From Tetrastigma voinierianum (taxonomy: Eukaryota > Streptophyta > Magnoliopsida > Vitales > Vitaceae): a DNA stretch of 64,000 nucleotides. A model generated the notes under the pieces. The model searched no databases, had not been told where the DNA came from, and was given only the letters and a program-made list of their open reading frames with translations. Shown here piece after piece: positions 1-11,718 of the stretch (its first letter is position 1; every line of letters starts with the position of its first letter). A program made the translations under genes and the position numbers. The stretch covers positions 230,040-294,039 of the forward strand of contig JAEQBH010006384.1 in the NCBI GenBank assembly GCA_016808115.1, given 5' to 3'.

Positions 1-2411
1 AGTTTCTAAAACCTTTTCTACCTTGCTTGCTTTTACTGGCGCTTTTTAAAAGTTTATAAACTTTAATACTTTGCTGCTGCCATTGCTTTTCTTTTAAAAG
101 TTCATAAACTCTCATTTCGCTTGCTTAAAAGTTTATAAACTTCTCAAACTTCTCATTATTGCTTATTCATTAAAAGTTTCTTAAAACCTTCACAAACCCG
201 CTTTAAAAGCTTTCTCAAAACTTTTTCATAAAACTGAGCCGCCAACCGCATGTGCTTTGAAAATAAATGCAGATTCTAGCCAACCGCTTCGCTTTAAAAT
301 CCGACGGAAGCCAGCTCAACTGGACAAGCCAAATCTAAACTGAGCTCAATAACCAAGCCGTTTAAAACTCTCCGCCGGCTTCCAGCGACCGGAACCAAAT
401 TCGATTTTCAAAACCGTATATTGGCGCTATAAAACATCAACCACCTGAGCCTATTTTTGCTTACTATACCCTAAATAACACGTAAGCCCTGGGCGATCGT
501 GTCTGGAAGGACCTCGTGGTCCGCATCACCTTTTCCTCCTGGCAAATACTACTTAATCGACCCGTCGCCATCACCATAATTTAGCTAGTGTGCTCATAAC
601 CTTATATACCTCAGACGTGCCACTCGCCTCCTTTTAAATGCATGATTTATGTCCTAAGTTTGGTCGACCAAGAAAAACCAAAACGCACGACGAGATCCTA
701 ACACCACCGCGCATCGCACTTAATACCGACCGCTTGTCATTGTAACCAGAAGGCCGTTTTCACAAACATTCTTTACTGGGCTTGTTAAAACCCGCTTTTA
801 CAATTTAAAACCATTCGTCATTACTTAAAATTCATTTAATTATTCAAACCATTTACTTACTTTTCAAAAATTATTTGAACTCAAACCATTTCATTGGCTT
901 TCTTTCTTAATTCATCGTTGCTTAAAATCTGGGTTAAGAATCAAAACTACGAAATACCAAACAGAAACAATAGAATAATAATAATAATAATACACCAAGA
1001 TTCGAAACGAAGCTAACACTCCACTTTGGCACAAACTCAAAGACGCCCAATAACTTTCCCGCCTCGCACCTCTACACACTGACGATTAGATCACACACGC
1101 CAAGACAACTGCCACTCGCACACTCATAAGAAAGCACTGTAATTCTTCTGTAGAATATACCTAAATGCCATTCACAGACCATATGGTTAGATTCTGTATC
1201 ACTAAATGACTTTCCATATACTAAAAACACCCGAAACATTTCAAAATTATCCTGGATCATCGAATAAAACTCGAAATTTTAACCAAATCTGCGAAACAAT
1301 TCCGAAATTCATCCTGTGATCATCCGAAAATACCTAAAATTTCCTAAAATCTCCTAAAATTCTAAACTCGCCTAAAATTTTGATCGAATTTATTACTAAG
1401 CATTCCAAAGCCCATTATATACTTGCAATGAATAACACAAGAGGTGAAAATCTCCTACCTATTCGAAATGACGAAAGTTCAAGATTTCACAACCACGCCA
1501 GAAATTTCTCACAGAGTAAAGATTTTACCCATCGGGCCGAAAAGCCGCAGACCACTGGGGGACACAGTAGACCGGCAAAACCAAAAATTCGGCCACATAT
1601 TTACCTCGAATTCCTAGCTGAACTCGCTATTGCAGACTACGCGCAAATTTCGTCATAGAAAGACTTTCGTTTATCCCGACTAATTCGACCACGATTTTCA
1701 GAATCTGAGAACGAATCTAAGCAGTAAAAAAATTAAAAAATCTTCTCTGTAATCTGTTCGTCAGTCCGTCCGTCAGTCAATTTGGCTTCTATAATTGTTT
1801 TGTTTTTGTTTTTTTCAAGTTTTAATCATACGTCCTTTTTATTCCTTTCTCTATCCATTTCACTCTAAACAATTTATTTCGTCTTGCTTTCAATTTTATT
1901 TATCCTAAACGAATATTCTTTATATACTCGCACTTTTTCGAGATTTTTCTAAAATCCCGCTTACAAGCCACTCTTAACCCGCTGGCCGTAAATTCAGAAA
2001 ATATCTCGACTATCTCTAATTTAACGAAACTTTCCTAGTCACTAGATTTCTCGCGAGACCTAACTTAATCTACAAACTGGGCTACTATCCGGGAGATCTT
2101 GGCACTTTCGAGACTTCTCAAAATTACAAGAATTTATTATTATTAATTTACTATTTAAACTTCCATTAATTATACTTTCACCCTCAACTTTCCTTAATCA
2201 CTCATTCAAGATTTAAATATTTAATCTAACTTTCAACTTATCGCGCCCATCTCACTGGACATGATTTCCATATCCCGCTTAACGACCATCAGACCATCAC
2301 ATCACCACAAATCTCGGTCCCTACAACCTTCATTCTACTCTTTACCCAAAATACTACAACGCGACACTCTAAGACTTTATACACCCCTACAAAAGATCAC
2401 GTGACCGTACA
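1..2411 (-). repeat. 3' LTR of the Tekay-like element (partial)
   Basis: This stretch aligns collinearly with about 7705-10136, for example the shared TTATTATTAATTTACTATTT followed by TAAACTTC and TTCACCC(C)TCAACTTTCC. It ends at ...CGTACA (2411), the same end as the right copy, and is followed by a pyrimidine run that is the polypurine tract on the minus strand. The first ~550 bases of the LTR lie beyond the window start. Confidence 0.8.
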
Positions 2412-2419
2412 CCTCTCCC
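2412..2419 (-). other. Polypurine tract of the Tekay-like element
   Basis: The plus strand reads CCTCTCCC directly after the LTR end at 2411; on the minus strand this is GGGAGAGG immediately before the TGTACGG start of the 3' LTR. Position and purine content fit a plus-strand priming site. Confidence 0.6.
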
Positions 2420-2949
2420 ACGTGCCATAAAAATCCTCCTCCTGGTAACATTTCATTCCGAAACGAATAAACTAAACCCAAAGAAAGGGAAACGAAAATA
2501 CCTCATCCTGAAATGTCGAGTGGGGCATCGACGGCGCATTCGAGCCTCCGTCCTGGGCAACACCCTCTCATGATTCTTCCATAAGACTTGAACTAATCAA
2601 TCACTTTGCTTCTCAACACCTCGTTCCTCGCGGGTCTACAATTCAAGACAGCGATCTCCTCATAAGTCAAAATTTTTTTAACTCGCACCGGTCAGCTTCC
2701 TCTCAATACATGTGAAGGATTTGGGATATATTTCTCAACATCACATACTGGAATGTAATACGAATTTATAACTAAAAAGAACTTCAACTTATAAGCCTAC
2801 CTACCACTTCGCTTCATAACTTGCATATCCTATATCTGACTAAGCTCTTCTCGCTTTCCCACCTCAACATACCTTCTGCGAATCTTCAAAAGACTCATTC
2901 TATCTCGAATTATAAGTTCTGACTTTACTGCTTGTCCGCATAACTTTTC

Positions 2950-3800
2950 CCTTTGCCTATCTCTCGCTATCTTCAAGCTTATCTAACAACTTTCAATTCC
3001 CTTTGAAGTGATCTGCAGGTCAGCACTCCATTATACCTTCTCTCACTCAACTCTCACATCCCAAAGACACCTAGATCCTACATTTCCTACCATACAATGC
3101 CTCAATGCAGCCATTTCTATACCGGCTTGATAGCCATTATGGTAGTAACCCATTGGGCTAAGTGGGTATCCAAACTCCTTTTGAATTCCAATACAATGTC
3201 TTCAACATATCCTCTAATCGCCCAATACCCTCTCCGACCGACCATCCGTCTGGAGTGATGAAATGTCAGGTCAAATGAAGGCGAGTACCCAAGTCAAGCG
3301 GTAAACTGCTTAAAACCTAGATGTGAACCTGGGTTCTCGATCTGAAACTATCGAAACTGGAACCCCATGAAGTCTCACTATTTCATCTACATACAACTTG
3401 GCCAACTTTTCTAAAGAATCCTCAACATTAACTGGTAGGAAATGAGCAGACTTCGTTAATCGATCAACTATCACCCATATCGCATCATCATGTCGCTTCT
3501 CCGAGTACGTGGAAGACCCACAAATCCATAAGAATTTTTTCCCCATTTCCACACCGTGGATGCGGAGAATCAGATCTTCTCAGCGCCTGATGCCTCGCTT
3601 CACCTGACGTGTTAGCACCTAGAAACGAAACTTGTGACTCTTCATCCCATCCACCGCAATGTTCTTCAAAGTCCCGCACATCTTGGTACTACCTGGATTT
3701 ATTGTAGCGATAAAAGTGCATGAATGTGCTTCTTGCATAATGTCTCTTACCGCCATACTGGGCACGCATATCTTCATTCACTATCATACCATCTCTAATA
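2950..3800 (-). pseudogene. Integrase domain of the gypsy pol (broken)
   Basis: Integrase of the Tekay-like element, which would insert the cDNA. At 3390-3500 the minus strand reads WVIVDRLTKSAHFLPV, then VDEIVRLHGVPVSIVSDRE, the hallmark of the chromovirus catalytic core. Further along, near 3240, QTDGRSERV matches the conserved QTDGQSERV block. A remnant of the zinc-binding N-terminal part and the PEWKWE-like linker can be read at about 3540-3790. Frameshifts separate these pieces and stops interrupt each frame, so no protein is made. It sits downstream of RNase H on the minus strand, as expected for Ty3/gypsy order. Confidence 0.85.
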
Positions 3801-4019
3801 TGAAATTCTCGCTTTCTTTCCTTTTTCTATCTCTTCATGTTTAATCATCCGTGGATCCAAAGGATCGCCCTACTAGAATCGGTCCACCAGAAGCCATTTC
3901 CAACATGAAACGTGGCCACAAGGCCCCGAATCCTCAACTCACATCACCCATAATGCTCGTGATCCACCAATAGCGAAAGATAACCCGATCTCATACGAGG
4001 ACAGTTAACTCTCCTGTCG

Positions 4020-5230
4020 CCACTCAAGGCATCCGCTACGACATTAGCTTTCCCTGATTAAGACTCAATAGTACAAAATTACAAATTCCAATCAACCTCG
4101 CCATCTTCTTTGGCCCTGTGCTCTTAACTCCTTTCCTGAAAATATATCAAGACTCATGATCCGTAAAGATCCCGCATGAACACCATATAAGTACGTCTCC
4201 ACATTTGAAAAGGACACGACTGCCGCCACTTAAGTCATGTGTAATTCTCCTCATGTTTCTTCAGTCTGTTTAGAGGCATATGCAATCACCCTATCATTCT
4301 GCATCAAAACACAACCAAGGCCTCGTCAGCTTCATTATCAGAAACCACAAACCCATCTTTTCCATCAAGTGTAAAGCTAAAACCAAATGTGCTCAATCTA
4401 CCTTCAACCTCCCTTCAAACCTCTTCCTCGAAGGTACCCACGCAATCATACTTAACATCTTCCTTGTCACTTGGTCATGGGGTTACATTCGAGAACCTCA
4501 AAACTTCCTCATACCAAGCAAAACCAAGGAAGCTCTTGACCTCTGACACATTCTTTGGTGGTTTCTAATTTACCAATGCTTCTATTTTCTAGGGATCTAC
4601 ACTCACCCCCTCTGCTGAAATTACGCACTTAGAATGCCACCTTATCAAGCCAAACCGACACTCGCTTCTCAACTCGCATAAGAACCGTCTTCCTTGTGGT
4701 TTGCAATACAATCCTCAGCGCTCAATGTTCCTCCGAACTACCTTACTACACTGTGATATCATCAATAAAAACTACGACGAACCTATCCAAATACGGCTGG
4801 AATACTGTTCATCAAATCCATAAACGCTGCCGGAGCATTAGTCAAGCCAAATGGCATCACCAAAGAAACTCATAATGTCCGTGAAGGTCCCGACGCATTT
4901 TAGGAACATCACCCTCCCGCACTTCAACTGATGATACCCCGACCTCACCCATCTCTGAGTACACTGGGACCCCCGAGTCACTCAACAACCCATCGATCCC
5001 TGTGGAGCGGATATCGACATGGATGGTAACTTGTTCACCGCTCAGACCCCATACACACCGCAAACTCCCATCTTTCTTTTTCACGAAGAGAACGAGCCCC
5101 ATGGGGATATGCTTAGTCGAATGAATCCTGATTTAATAATTTTCTAACTCAGCCTTAAGCTCTCTCAACTCGCAGAGCCATCCTATGATAACGAAATGGC
5201 CTACCCCAGGATCAAATCAACGGTGAACTC
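4020..5230 (-). pseudogene. Reverse transcriptase and RNase H of the gypsy pol (broken)
   Basis: At 5040-5105 the minus strand encodes GLVLFVKKKDGSLR, matching the RT motif before the catalytic core. At 4880-4930 comes a VREGDVPKMR...GHYEFL block. At 4755-4860 the minus strand reads MPFGLTNAPAAFMDLMNS and then FVVVFIDD, so the FIDD catalytic box is still visible although out of frame with the rest. The leader REVEFTVDL at 5203-5240 corresponds to the conserved segment between protease and RT. RNase H traces (YASKQ, a YLYGVH block and a GKANVVADAL remnant) lie at 4020-4290. Stops and shifts occur throughout. Confidence 0.85.
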
Positions 5231-5479
5231 CACCTCTCTCTTTTCTCGTGGTAATCTCAGAATATCCGGAAACATCAGAACTCTAAATAACCGGAATCTC
5301 ATCCAATATAGTCCCCTCCTTCCCGCCCACCACATAAGCTTTCGGGAGAACCCGCAACCTTTACGTAGCATTCTCCCAGGCCGCCATGCGAGATCATACA
5401 CAAGAAAATGAACCTCTACGTAATCCTCTGAACTTTACCTCCAATTTCCCTAGCCTATTCAGCTTTACTTCCTTTTTAT

Positions 5480-5860
5480 AACAATCTAATGTGGCTCTAT
5501 GGCGAGATAGCCAATCCATACCGAGAACCACATCGAAATCCCTCATATCTAAAGCTACAAGATCCGCCGAGAACTCCTGTCCCTCAATCGTAACTCTACT
5601 TTATCTCCTCGACTACTCTATCCGAGTAACTGATCTCCACCGAAGGGACACTCTCATGACCCTAATGGTCGGGTCTCTATCCGAAGCGACCCAAAAATGC
5701 TCGATGCAAATGAATGCGTGGCCTCGTCCACTAATGTATAAGCATCATGATCGCGATAGAAATAATACCGCTGGATCACATCCGCCGCGATCCGATCTCG
5801 CCGGGTCACAAGATATAATGAACCGGGTGCGCTCATCAGATCCTCGGGGGTAATCGCCTT
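5480..5860 (-). pseudogene. Aspartic protease of the gypsy pol (broken)
   Basis: The minus strand at about 5690-5740 reads YTLVDEATHSFASSIFGS, a damaged form of the retropepsin active-site segment (family consensus D-[SPT]-G-A-T-H-S-F). The glycine of the D-x-G triad is replaced here. It lies between the nucleocapsid knuckle and RT, the expected place for the processing protease of a Ty3/gypsy polyprotein. Confidence 0.7.
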
Positions 5861-5939
5861 ACTCTACCACGCCACTCGGGCCGGGACACCTCTCCCCGTC
5901 GACCAGGTGCTCAGGTAGCTAGGCGGCCCGCGATGTCTC

Positions 5940-7025
5940 CATCAATCGGTGGGGACATTCCTAATAAAATGGCCTTCACAGCCACGATGGAAACTTCGGA
6001 GTACTAAATTTCCTGCCTCCCCATGGTGTAAGCAGAGCACATATGACAAACCGGGAGGAATACTGGGTGCCTTGCTTGCTGTTGGGGGCCTCACGATCTG
6101 ACCCCAGAGATAGCTCCTCGACCTGCACCTCGGCCTCATAGCAACACCACTTGTTCCTCTTTATAACATCTTGTCACGAGGCTTTGTTGGGAAGTGCACA
6201 GTTGCACTCCTCTTACTCTTACTTTCACACTTTGCTCGTGCCATTTGTGGTACTTTGCTCGACTCTCGGACGGCCTCTACTAAGTCCCAAAATATACGGG
6301 GAACCAGCGATAAATGCACTCACGATCTTGTCTTTGTAGTCGATAAAACCTTTTGCGTCGGGACTTCATCCACAGCTTGGATATAGGAATAATCCCAACT
6401 AATTCAGAGAACCTACTTCATATTCGACCTTTGACATGTTCTTTTGTTCTAATTTGAAATTTTCCTCAATTTTGAATCCTTGTGACTATGAGGAAGAACT
6501 TATCGGTGGACTCTGATGAAATTGGTCCCATGTTATTTTCATTAGGATGCCTCCTCTACGGCATCCCACCAATCCTTATACATCTTCCATCGAGCTGGAA
6601 AACAAGGGACTCTTTGCTCATCAGGTGCGGCCCATAGCTATGTAAACCTTATTTACTCGGTCTAGCCATAACCGGGCATACGGATCACCACTTTAGCGAA
6701 TCATATGGCTAGCGCCCGATTTTGTACTCTCATTGACCTCCAGGGTTCTTCCACAAAAACCTCTCTAGGTTGCGGTGGAGGTTGCGACTGCTGACGGGTC
6801 GCTATGGCTACTATCTGTCTGATACGTACCTTACACAACTCTGCCGTAAACAAATCTGGCATGAGCTCCCTACGGTGGCTAGATGATCCGGCTGACTATT
6901 CTTTGGAGGCGGTCGTAGAAGGCGGTAGTGGAACCTACTACGATATCATCTCGGGTATTTAAAGACGCTCGAGAAGCCGCGGAATGACTCTCTAGGGCTG
7001 ACCTCGTCCCTCTTCGACATAGTCT
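5940..7025 (-). pseudogene. Gag with nucleocapsid zinc-knuckle remnant (broken)
   Basis: At the 5' side of the internal region on the minus strand, about 5950-6060 encodes ...GCEGHFIRNVP, a decayed CCHC knuckle (known form C-x2-C-x4-H-x4-C); the final cysteine is lost. An ATG near 7020 on the minus strand, about 140 bases after the primer-binding site, is a plausible gag start. The capsid region between is riddled with stops and shows no intact domain. Assignment rests on position and the knuckle. Confidence 0.6.
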
Positions 7026-7163
7026 TTGTGTTGACTCAACTATTGAATCCCTTGATATGTATGTACTTTGAACTTGTCATGCATGGTTGCCCGATACTTA
7101 TACTACGTACCATGTTGCTTGGTATCATCTCTTTCACCTCATGTCTAGGTCATTGTCTGACAT

Positions 7164-7174
7164 GCTGCGTACCA
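7164..7174 (-). other. Primer-binding site (initiator tRNA-Met type)
   Basis: On the minus strand this reads TGGTACGCAGC, close to TGGTATCAGAGC, the binding site for initiator tRNA-Met used by most plant LTR elements. It lies three bases inside the LTR end, as expected. Confidence 0.5.
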
Positions 7175-7177
7175 CCT

Positions 7178-10136
7178 TGACCCACACCCCCACCTTCCAG
7201 GTGGGCGGGCGTGCGGCCACTCAAGAAATCCCGGTAGATTTACCTCTGCGACTAGAAACTCTTATTAGACGAAGGCCGTATTGCTTGCTAAAACCTCCTA
7301 TAAAAAATTTTCTTTTCTAAACTTATGATTTTATAAAATTTCGACATAACGGTGCATATAGGACATGTCCCAAATCTGTATACATCGATTTACTATATCA
7401 AAATATGGCAACCCCGACGTACAACACATTCCCGTCACTTATAAACTATGTACATACATATGTTCCATATACAAATTCAAAGTATGTTCTTACAAAATAT
7501 TCTTACTAACGGCACTTGTACAATGTGGGACCAAACATTATGCTCAATCGTCTTGCGTGCTTGTACTGGAAAATAGTTTTAAATACAAAATAATAGACTA
7601 AGCAGGCACCGGTGAGTGTCTTTTATAAAGATTTTGCTGGAAAACATCTCAAAAATGTAAAACTCTCTTTTACAAATATTTTCGAAGCTTTTTCTTTGCT
7701 TTTCAAGTTTCTAAACTTTTCTTTGCTTACTTGCTTTTGTACTTGCTTGCTTTTAAGTTTATAAAACTTTTAATACTTGCCTTGCTTTGCTTTGCTTTTC
7801 TTTAAAAAGCTTATAAAACTCTCATTTCTTGCTTGCTTAAAGTTTATCAAACTTCTCAAGCTTCTCTTACTTGCTTGCTTTATCTTGCTTGAAAAGTTTC
7901 TTAAAACCTTTCACAAATTTTGCTTTAAAAGTTTCTGAAACTTTTCATAAAAGCAGAGACTTGAAACCGACGCATGCTTTGAAAATAAAGCGGGAACTGG
8001 GCTCAACCGTTTGCTTTAAAATCCACAGGGCTTGTAGCTCAACCGTTTGCTAAAACTCAGGAGAGCACAGGCGGCGGAATATCGTTGATTTTTCAAAAGC
8101 GTATATTATGCTTATAAAACATCAACCCTTTGGAGGCTATTTTGCTTACTATACCACTGAGTGAACCTGAAGCACAGGCGGTAGTGCCCAGGTGGAAGGA
8201 CACGTGTCAGCATCCCCTTGCACTAGGTAATGTGGTGGAATTGACTGGTCGCCATCATCATAATTTAGTTAAAGCTCATAACCTTATATACTCATGCGTG
8301 CCGGTCTCCTTTAAATGCATGATGTATGTCCTAAGTTTGCCGTCGGAACCCAAAACTAAAATCATGTATGAGATCCTAACACCACGGGTGCACGTGAATA
8401 CCCCAATAGGTTTGCTTAGAACTAGGGAAGGCACGATACAAACATTCTTTACTTGCCTTTTTGAAAAATGGTTTCTGATTTAGTTTCTTCAACTTTGCTT
8501 GAAAAATGGTTTTAATTATTCAAAACCATTTACTTACTTTTCTCAAAAATGGTTCCAACCGAAACCATTTGCTTGCTCTAATTCATTGCTTGCTTCTTGA
8601 AAATGGTTTGCAATCGAAACCATGAAATACAGAGTGTAAGCAGGTTTGTAATAATAATAATAATACACTAGTATTTGGAAAATGAGTTTAGAACACTCAC
8701 CTCTTTGCTTGCTAAACTTGGCACAGTTCCGGCTCCCTTTGCTTTTAAGCAGACACACTCGATGTATTAGATCACACACGTCGACAACCAAGCAATTTGC
8801 ACACTTGAGGTGCTACAATTAAATTTTCGGAAAATATGTAAGATTTGATACCATTCAAGACATATGGCTAGATTCTAGACTATAAGGGACTTTCCATATG
8901 GTCCCCAAAAACACGAAAACATTTAAATTATATCCCGAAATTTGTCCCAGATAAAATCTGAAATTTTAACCAAAGCGTCGACTTGATCCAGAAAGTCGGC
9001 GATTGGCTGTCAGAAAATAGTCCCAAAATTTCCCTAAAAATTTCCTAAAATTCCTAAACTCAGTCTAAAAATTTTGGAATTTGGTTATGGCCCTCATAAG
9101 AATATTCCAAGCCATTATATAGTCTTTAGGCTCGAAATAACACAAGTAGGAAATTTCTACCTCTTGAGTTTGACCCAGCCAAGATTTTGGTGTCCATAGC
9201 GTAGCTCTCTTCGCGTAGAGGCATACTCTACCTCTTGGTCAGAAGCGCAGACCAACTAGAATAGCGTGAATACGAGAAAAACTAAAAATTTGGGTTTCAC
9301 ATATTTACAATTCTCGGTGAAATCCTGTGTTTTTGGTACTCACGCGTAGCCCACCGTTCTTTGATAGAGCACTTTTCGTGTTTATCAGGCAATTTTGTGA
9401 TTGATTTTATTAAATCGAGAATGAATCTAAGAGAGAAAAAAAAATTAAAAAAATCTTCTCTGTAATCTGTTAAAATGATTAGTCCAGGTAGTCGATTTGG
9501 CACCTATAATTGTTTGTTTTTTGTTTTTTCAAGTGGGACCCACATGTCCCTTTTATTCCTTTCTCTATCCATTTCAGCCCCGAAGCAGTTTATTTTTGTC
9601 CGGTTTGATTTTATTTATCCCCTAAATGAATATTCTTTATATACTTGCAATTTTTCGATTTTTCTAAAATCCGGTTCAAGTTTCACTCTTAACCGGGTTA
9701 CTAGAAAGTCGTAAAATATTAGACTATCTGAGATTTGAAACTTTCTAGGTCACTAGATTTAGCGAGGCGAACCTTGGCCTTGGTCAGTTTAAATCGTCGA
9801 GATCTAGAGAATTCGAGGCTTCTCACGAAAATTATGGCAATTATTATTAATTTACTATTTAAACTTCATTAATTATGCTTTCACCCCTCAACTTTCCTTA
9901 ATTGTAATTTGTCCTCAAGCATTTAAATATTGCAATTCCAACTTTTGGGGTGTATTGTGGCCCGTCTCTACTTGATTATGATTTCCATATCCTTTTTGCT
10001 TAATGACCATTGCTTCATTGGTTTAATACCACAAATTAGGGTTCCATAAACTTTGTTTCCTACTGGTCTCAAAATACTACAAAGTAGCTGACCTTGGTAC
10101 TCTTATACACCCCTCTGCAATTATCATGTACGTACA
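7178..10136 (-). repeat. 5' LTR of the Tekay-like element
   Basis: The long terminal repeat begins TGACCCACACC at 7178 and ends CGTACA at 10136, giving TG...CA ends. From about 7705 it aligns with window positions 1-2411. The inner border is set by the primer-binding site and is less certain than the outer one. The length of about 2.96 kb fits Tekay/Del LTRs. Both copies contain many CTTGCTT runs in the first 250 aligned bases. Confidence 0.6.
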
Positions 10137-10567
10137 CTCGGAATGAGGGTGTTCTGAGTGGGACCTTTTTTACAAGTACGGGAAAAACTGCGGGGGGCGA
10201 CTAGTCCCAAGGCTAGGGATTAGAGAGAAAGTAGGGTTGTGGCTTTGTCCATATACATCTCATTATAACTTTTAAGTTTAATGTGTGTATTGTATAAGAG
10301 TAAAAACATCTCTTGTAACTATTGGGTATATAGTTGGATTCATAGTTGGAATGTATAGTGGAAATCTTGTTGCTGGGCCAGTGGCCGTGTGGATATATAT
10401 TGCATATATTGGAATTTGTTTGGGGCAGGAGTATATGCCGGTGCGTATTGGGTAGAGCTCAGGTACAAGGAGACTGCGCGATTTTTGAGTGGCGTTGGGT
10501 GGCAGGCATCCACTTTGTTCAGCGAGGTTGGTGGTGATCAACGGACCCGGGTTACGGGGCCTTCACG
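10137..10567 (+). repeat. Truncated plus-strand gypsy LTR end
   Basis: The last 40 bases (TCAACGGACCCGGGTTACGG followed by GGCCTTCAC) resemble the 3' ends of the two other gypsy LTRs in this window (15390-15410 and 31010-31046). Only the end of the LTR is recognisable; the start is cut by the Tekay-like element. Confidence 0.4.
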
Positions 10568-10972
10568 ACAACCATTAAATTCATCATAGAAACACCAATT
10601 TATGACCATATTAATTCATCGTAGAAACAATCGCGACCATTTTAAATTCATAAATGAAACATTTTCGCAAATGCGTCGGATATTTTCATTTACCCAAAAA
10701 AATAAAATTTCACGACCAATTACCATCAGTGGTAGAAAGTAAAATCATTACCAAGATGTTGGACATAAAATTTACATTAATGACCAATATCATCCATCTT
10801 CAACAATTATGTCTTTCTGAGGTAGGAATGGTCGCGAGAAAACAATGCACAGCGGACATAATATAGCGATTGTCGATGAAAGCATTTTTTGGTTGCAGAT
10901 TATTATTCACGACCATAAATTTTGTTTTTGGGATGAATAATGTAGTCGCAGAATATCAAATTTCTAGTAGTG
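10568..10972 (-). mobile_element. CACTA-like transposon fragment
   Basis: The right end, read on the minus strand, is CACTACTAGAAATTTG, matching the CACTACAAGAAA-type terminus of plant CACTA elements. Inside are repeated short units typical of CACTA subterminal regions, such as TTCATCATAGAAAC, TTCATCGTAGAAAC and TTCATAAATGAAAC, along with repeated ACGACCAT. No matching left terminus was found, so it is a fragment or a one-sided end. There is no coding capacity. Confidence 0.5.
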
Positions 10973-11620
10973 CCATTTCACATATGACTATAAGATTAGA
11001 GCATTCAGCAGATTCGGTTAATTGAATCACGTCTTGTTTGTCATTCGATGCTTGATGTGATTTCGCATTCAATATTTACGTCTCATATGGCTATAAGTGG
11101 ACATTCCACAGCCGGTCCGGTTGGTGAATCTGTCTGTTTGTCATTGGTAGCAATGTGGTTTCAACTAACAATTACCATTTCACATACCATTTATAGAATT
11201 CGACATTCCGGCAGTTCGATTGGTGAATGCTGTGCCTTTGTCGATGATAACAATGTGAGTTTCGCATTCAATATTTACCGTCACATATGGCTGTAAGTGA
11301 GCATTCCACACGGCATTCGCGGAATCCACCGCATTTTGTCATTCGGTATGATGTGATTTACGTCAATTATTACTAAGTCTCACATATGGCTAGAAATTAG
11401 GCATTCCGCGACGTGGTAGCAATGATTCGCGCTAATTATTACCGTCGCGCCTGGTATAGAAGTCGACATTCACGGCAAATTCGCGGGAATCTGCCACATT
11501 TGTCATTGGTGTGATGTGATTTCGCATTCAATTTACGATTTCCTTCATGAGGAATTCAGTTGGTGAATCCCGTCATGTCGGTCATTCAATGTTACATTCC
11601 AAATCAATTTACTTTTATGC
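10973..11620. repeat. ~100-bp tandem repeat array, about six degenerate units
   Basis: A unit containing CACATATGGCTATAAGTG, then GGACATTCCAC, then TTGGTGAATC and TTTGTCATTGG recurs with starts near 10978, 11083, 11181, 11281, 11382, 11451 (shortened) and 11539. Units have drifted and one is truncated. No coding function is seen. Confidence 0.75.
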
Positions 11621-11698
11621 GGTAATTTCACTTATAGTTCAATACATGCACACATGCATTTATTTGACAAACATTTAGAATACCAATAATTCAAATCA

Positions 11699-11718
11699 AT
11701 ATATATATATATATATAT
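11699..11718. repeat. (TA)n microsatellite
   Basis: About ten TA units at the edge of the family B LTR region. Confidence 0.9.

Larger units (their letters stand above)
1..10136 (-). mobile_element. Ty3/gypsy chromovirus (Tekay/Del-like), degraded, left end outside window
   Basis: A nearly complete LTR retrotransposon lies on the minus strand. Two direct copies of a long LTR flank about 4.8 kb of internal DNA. Reading the minus strand from right to left gives primer-binding site, gag with a CCHC knuckle remnant, protease, reverse transcriptase, RNase H, integrase and polypurine tract. The RT leader and the integrase core match the chromovirus lineage of plants (known family). Every coding domain carries stops and frameshifts, so the element cannot move on its own. 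The LTR copies differ by many substitutions and indels, which suggests an old insertion. The left LTR runs off the window, so the target-site duplication cannot be checked; the right flank begins CTCGG. Tekay rather than another chromovirus clade is an inference from LTR length and motifs. Confidence 0.85.

Noticed and set aside
1072..1658. Small frames inside the left LTR
   Set aside because: They fall in LTR sequence, and the matching part of the right LTR does not keep them open.
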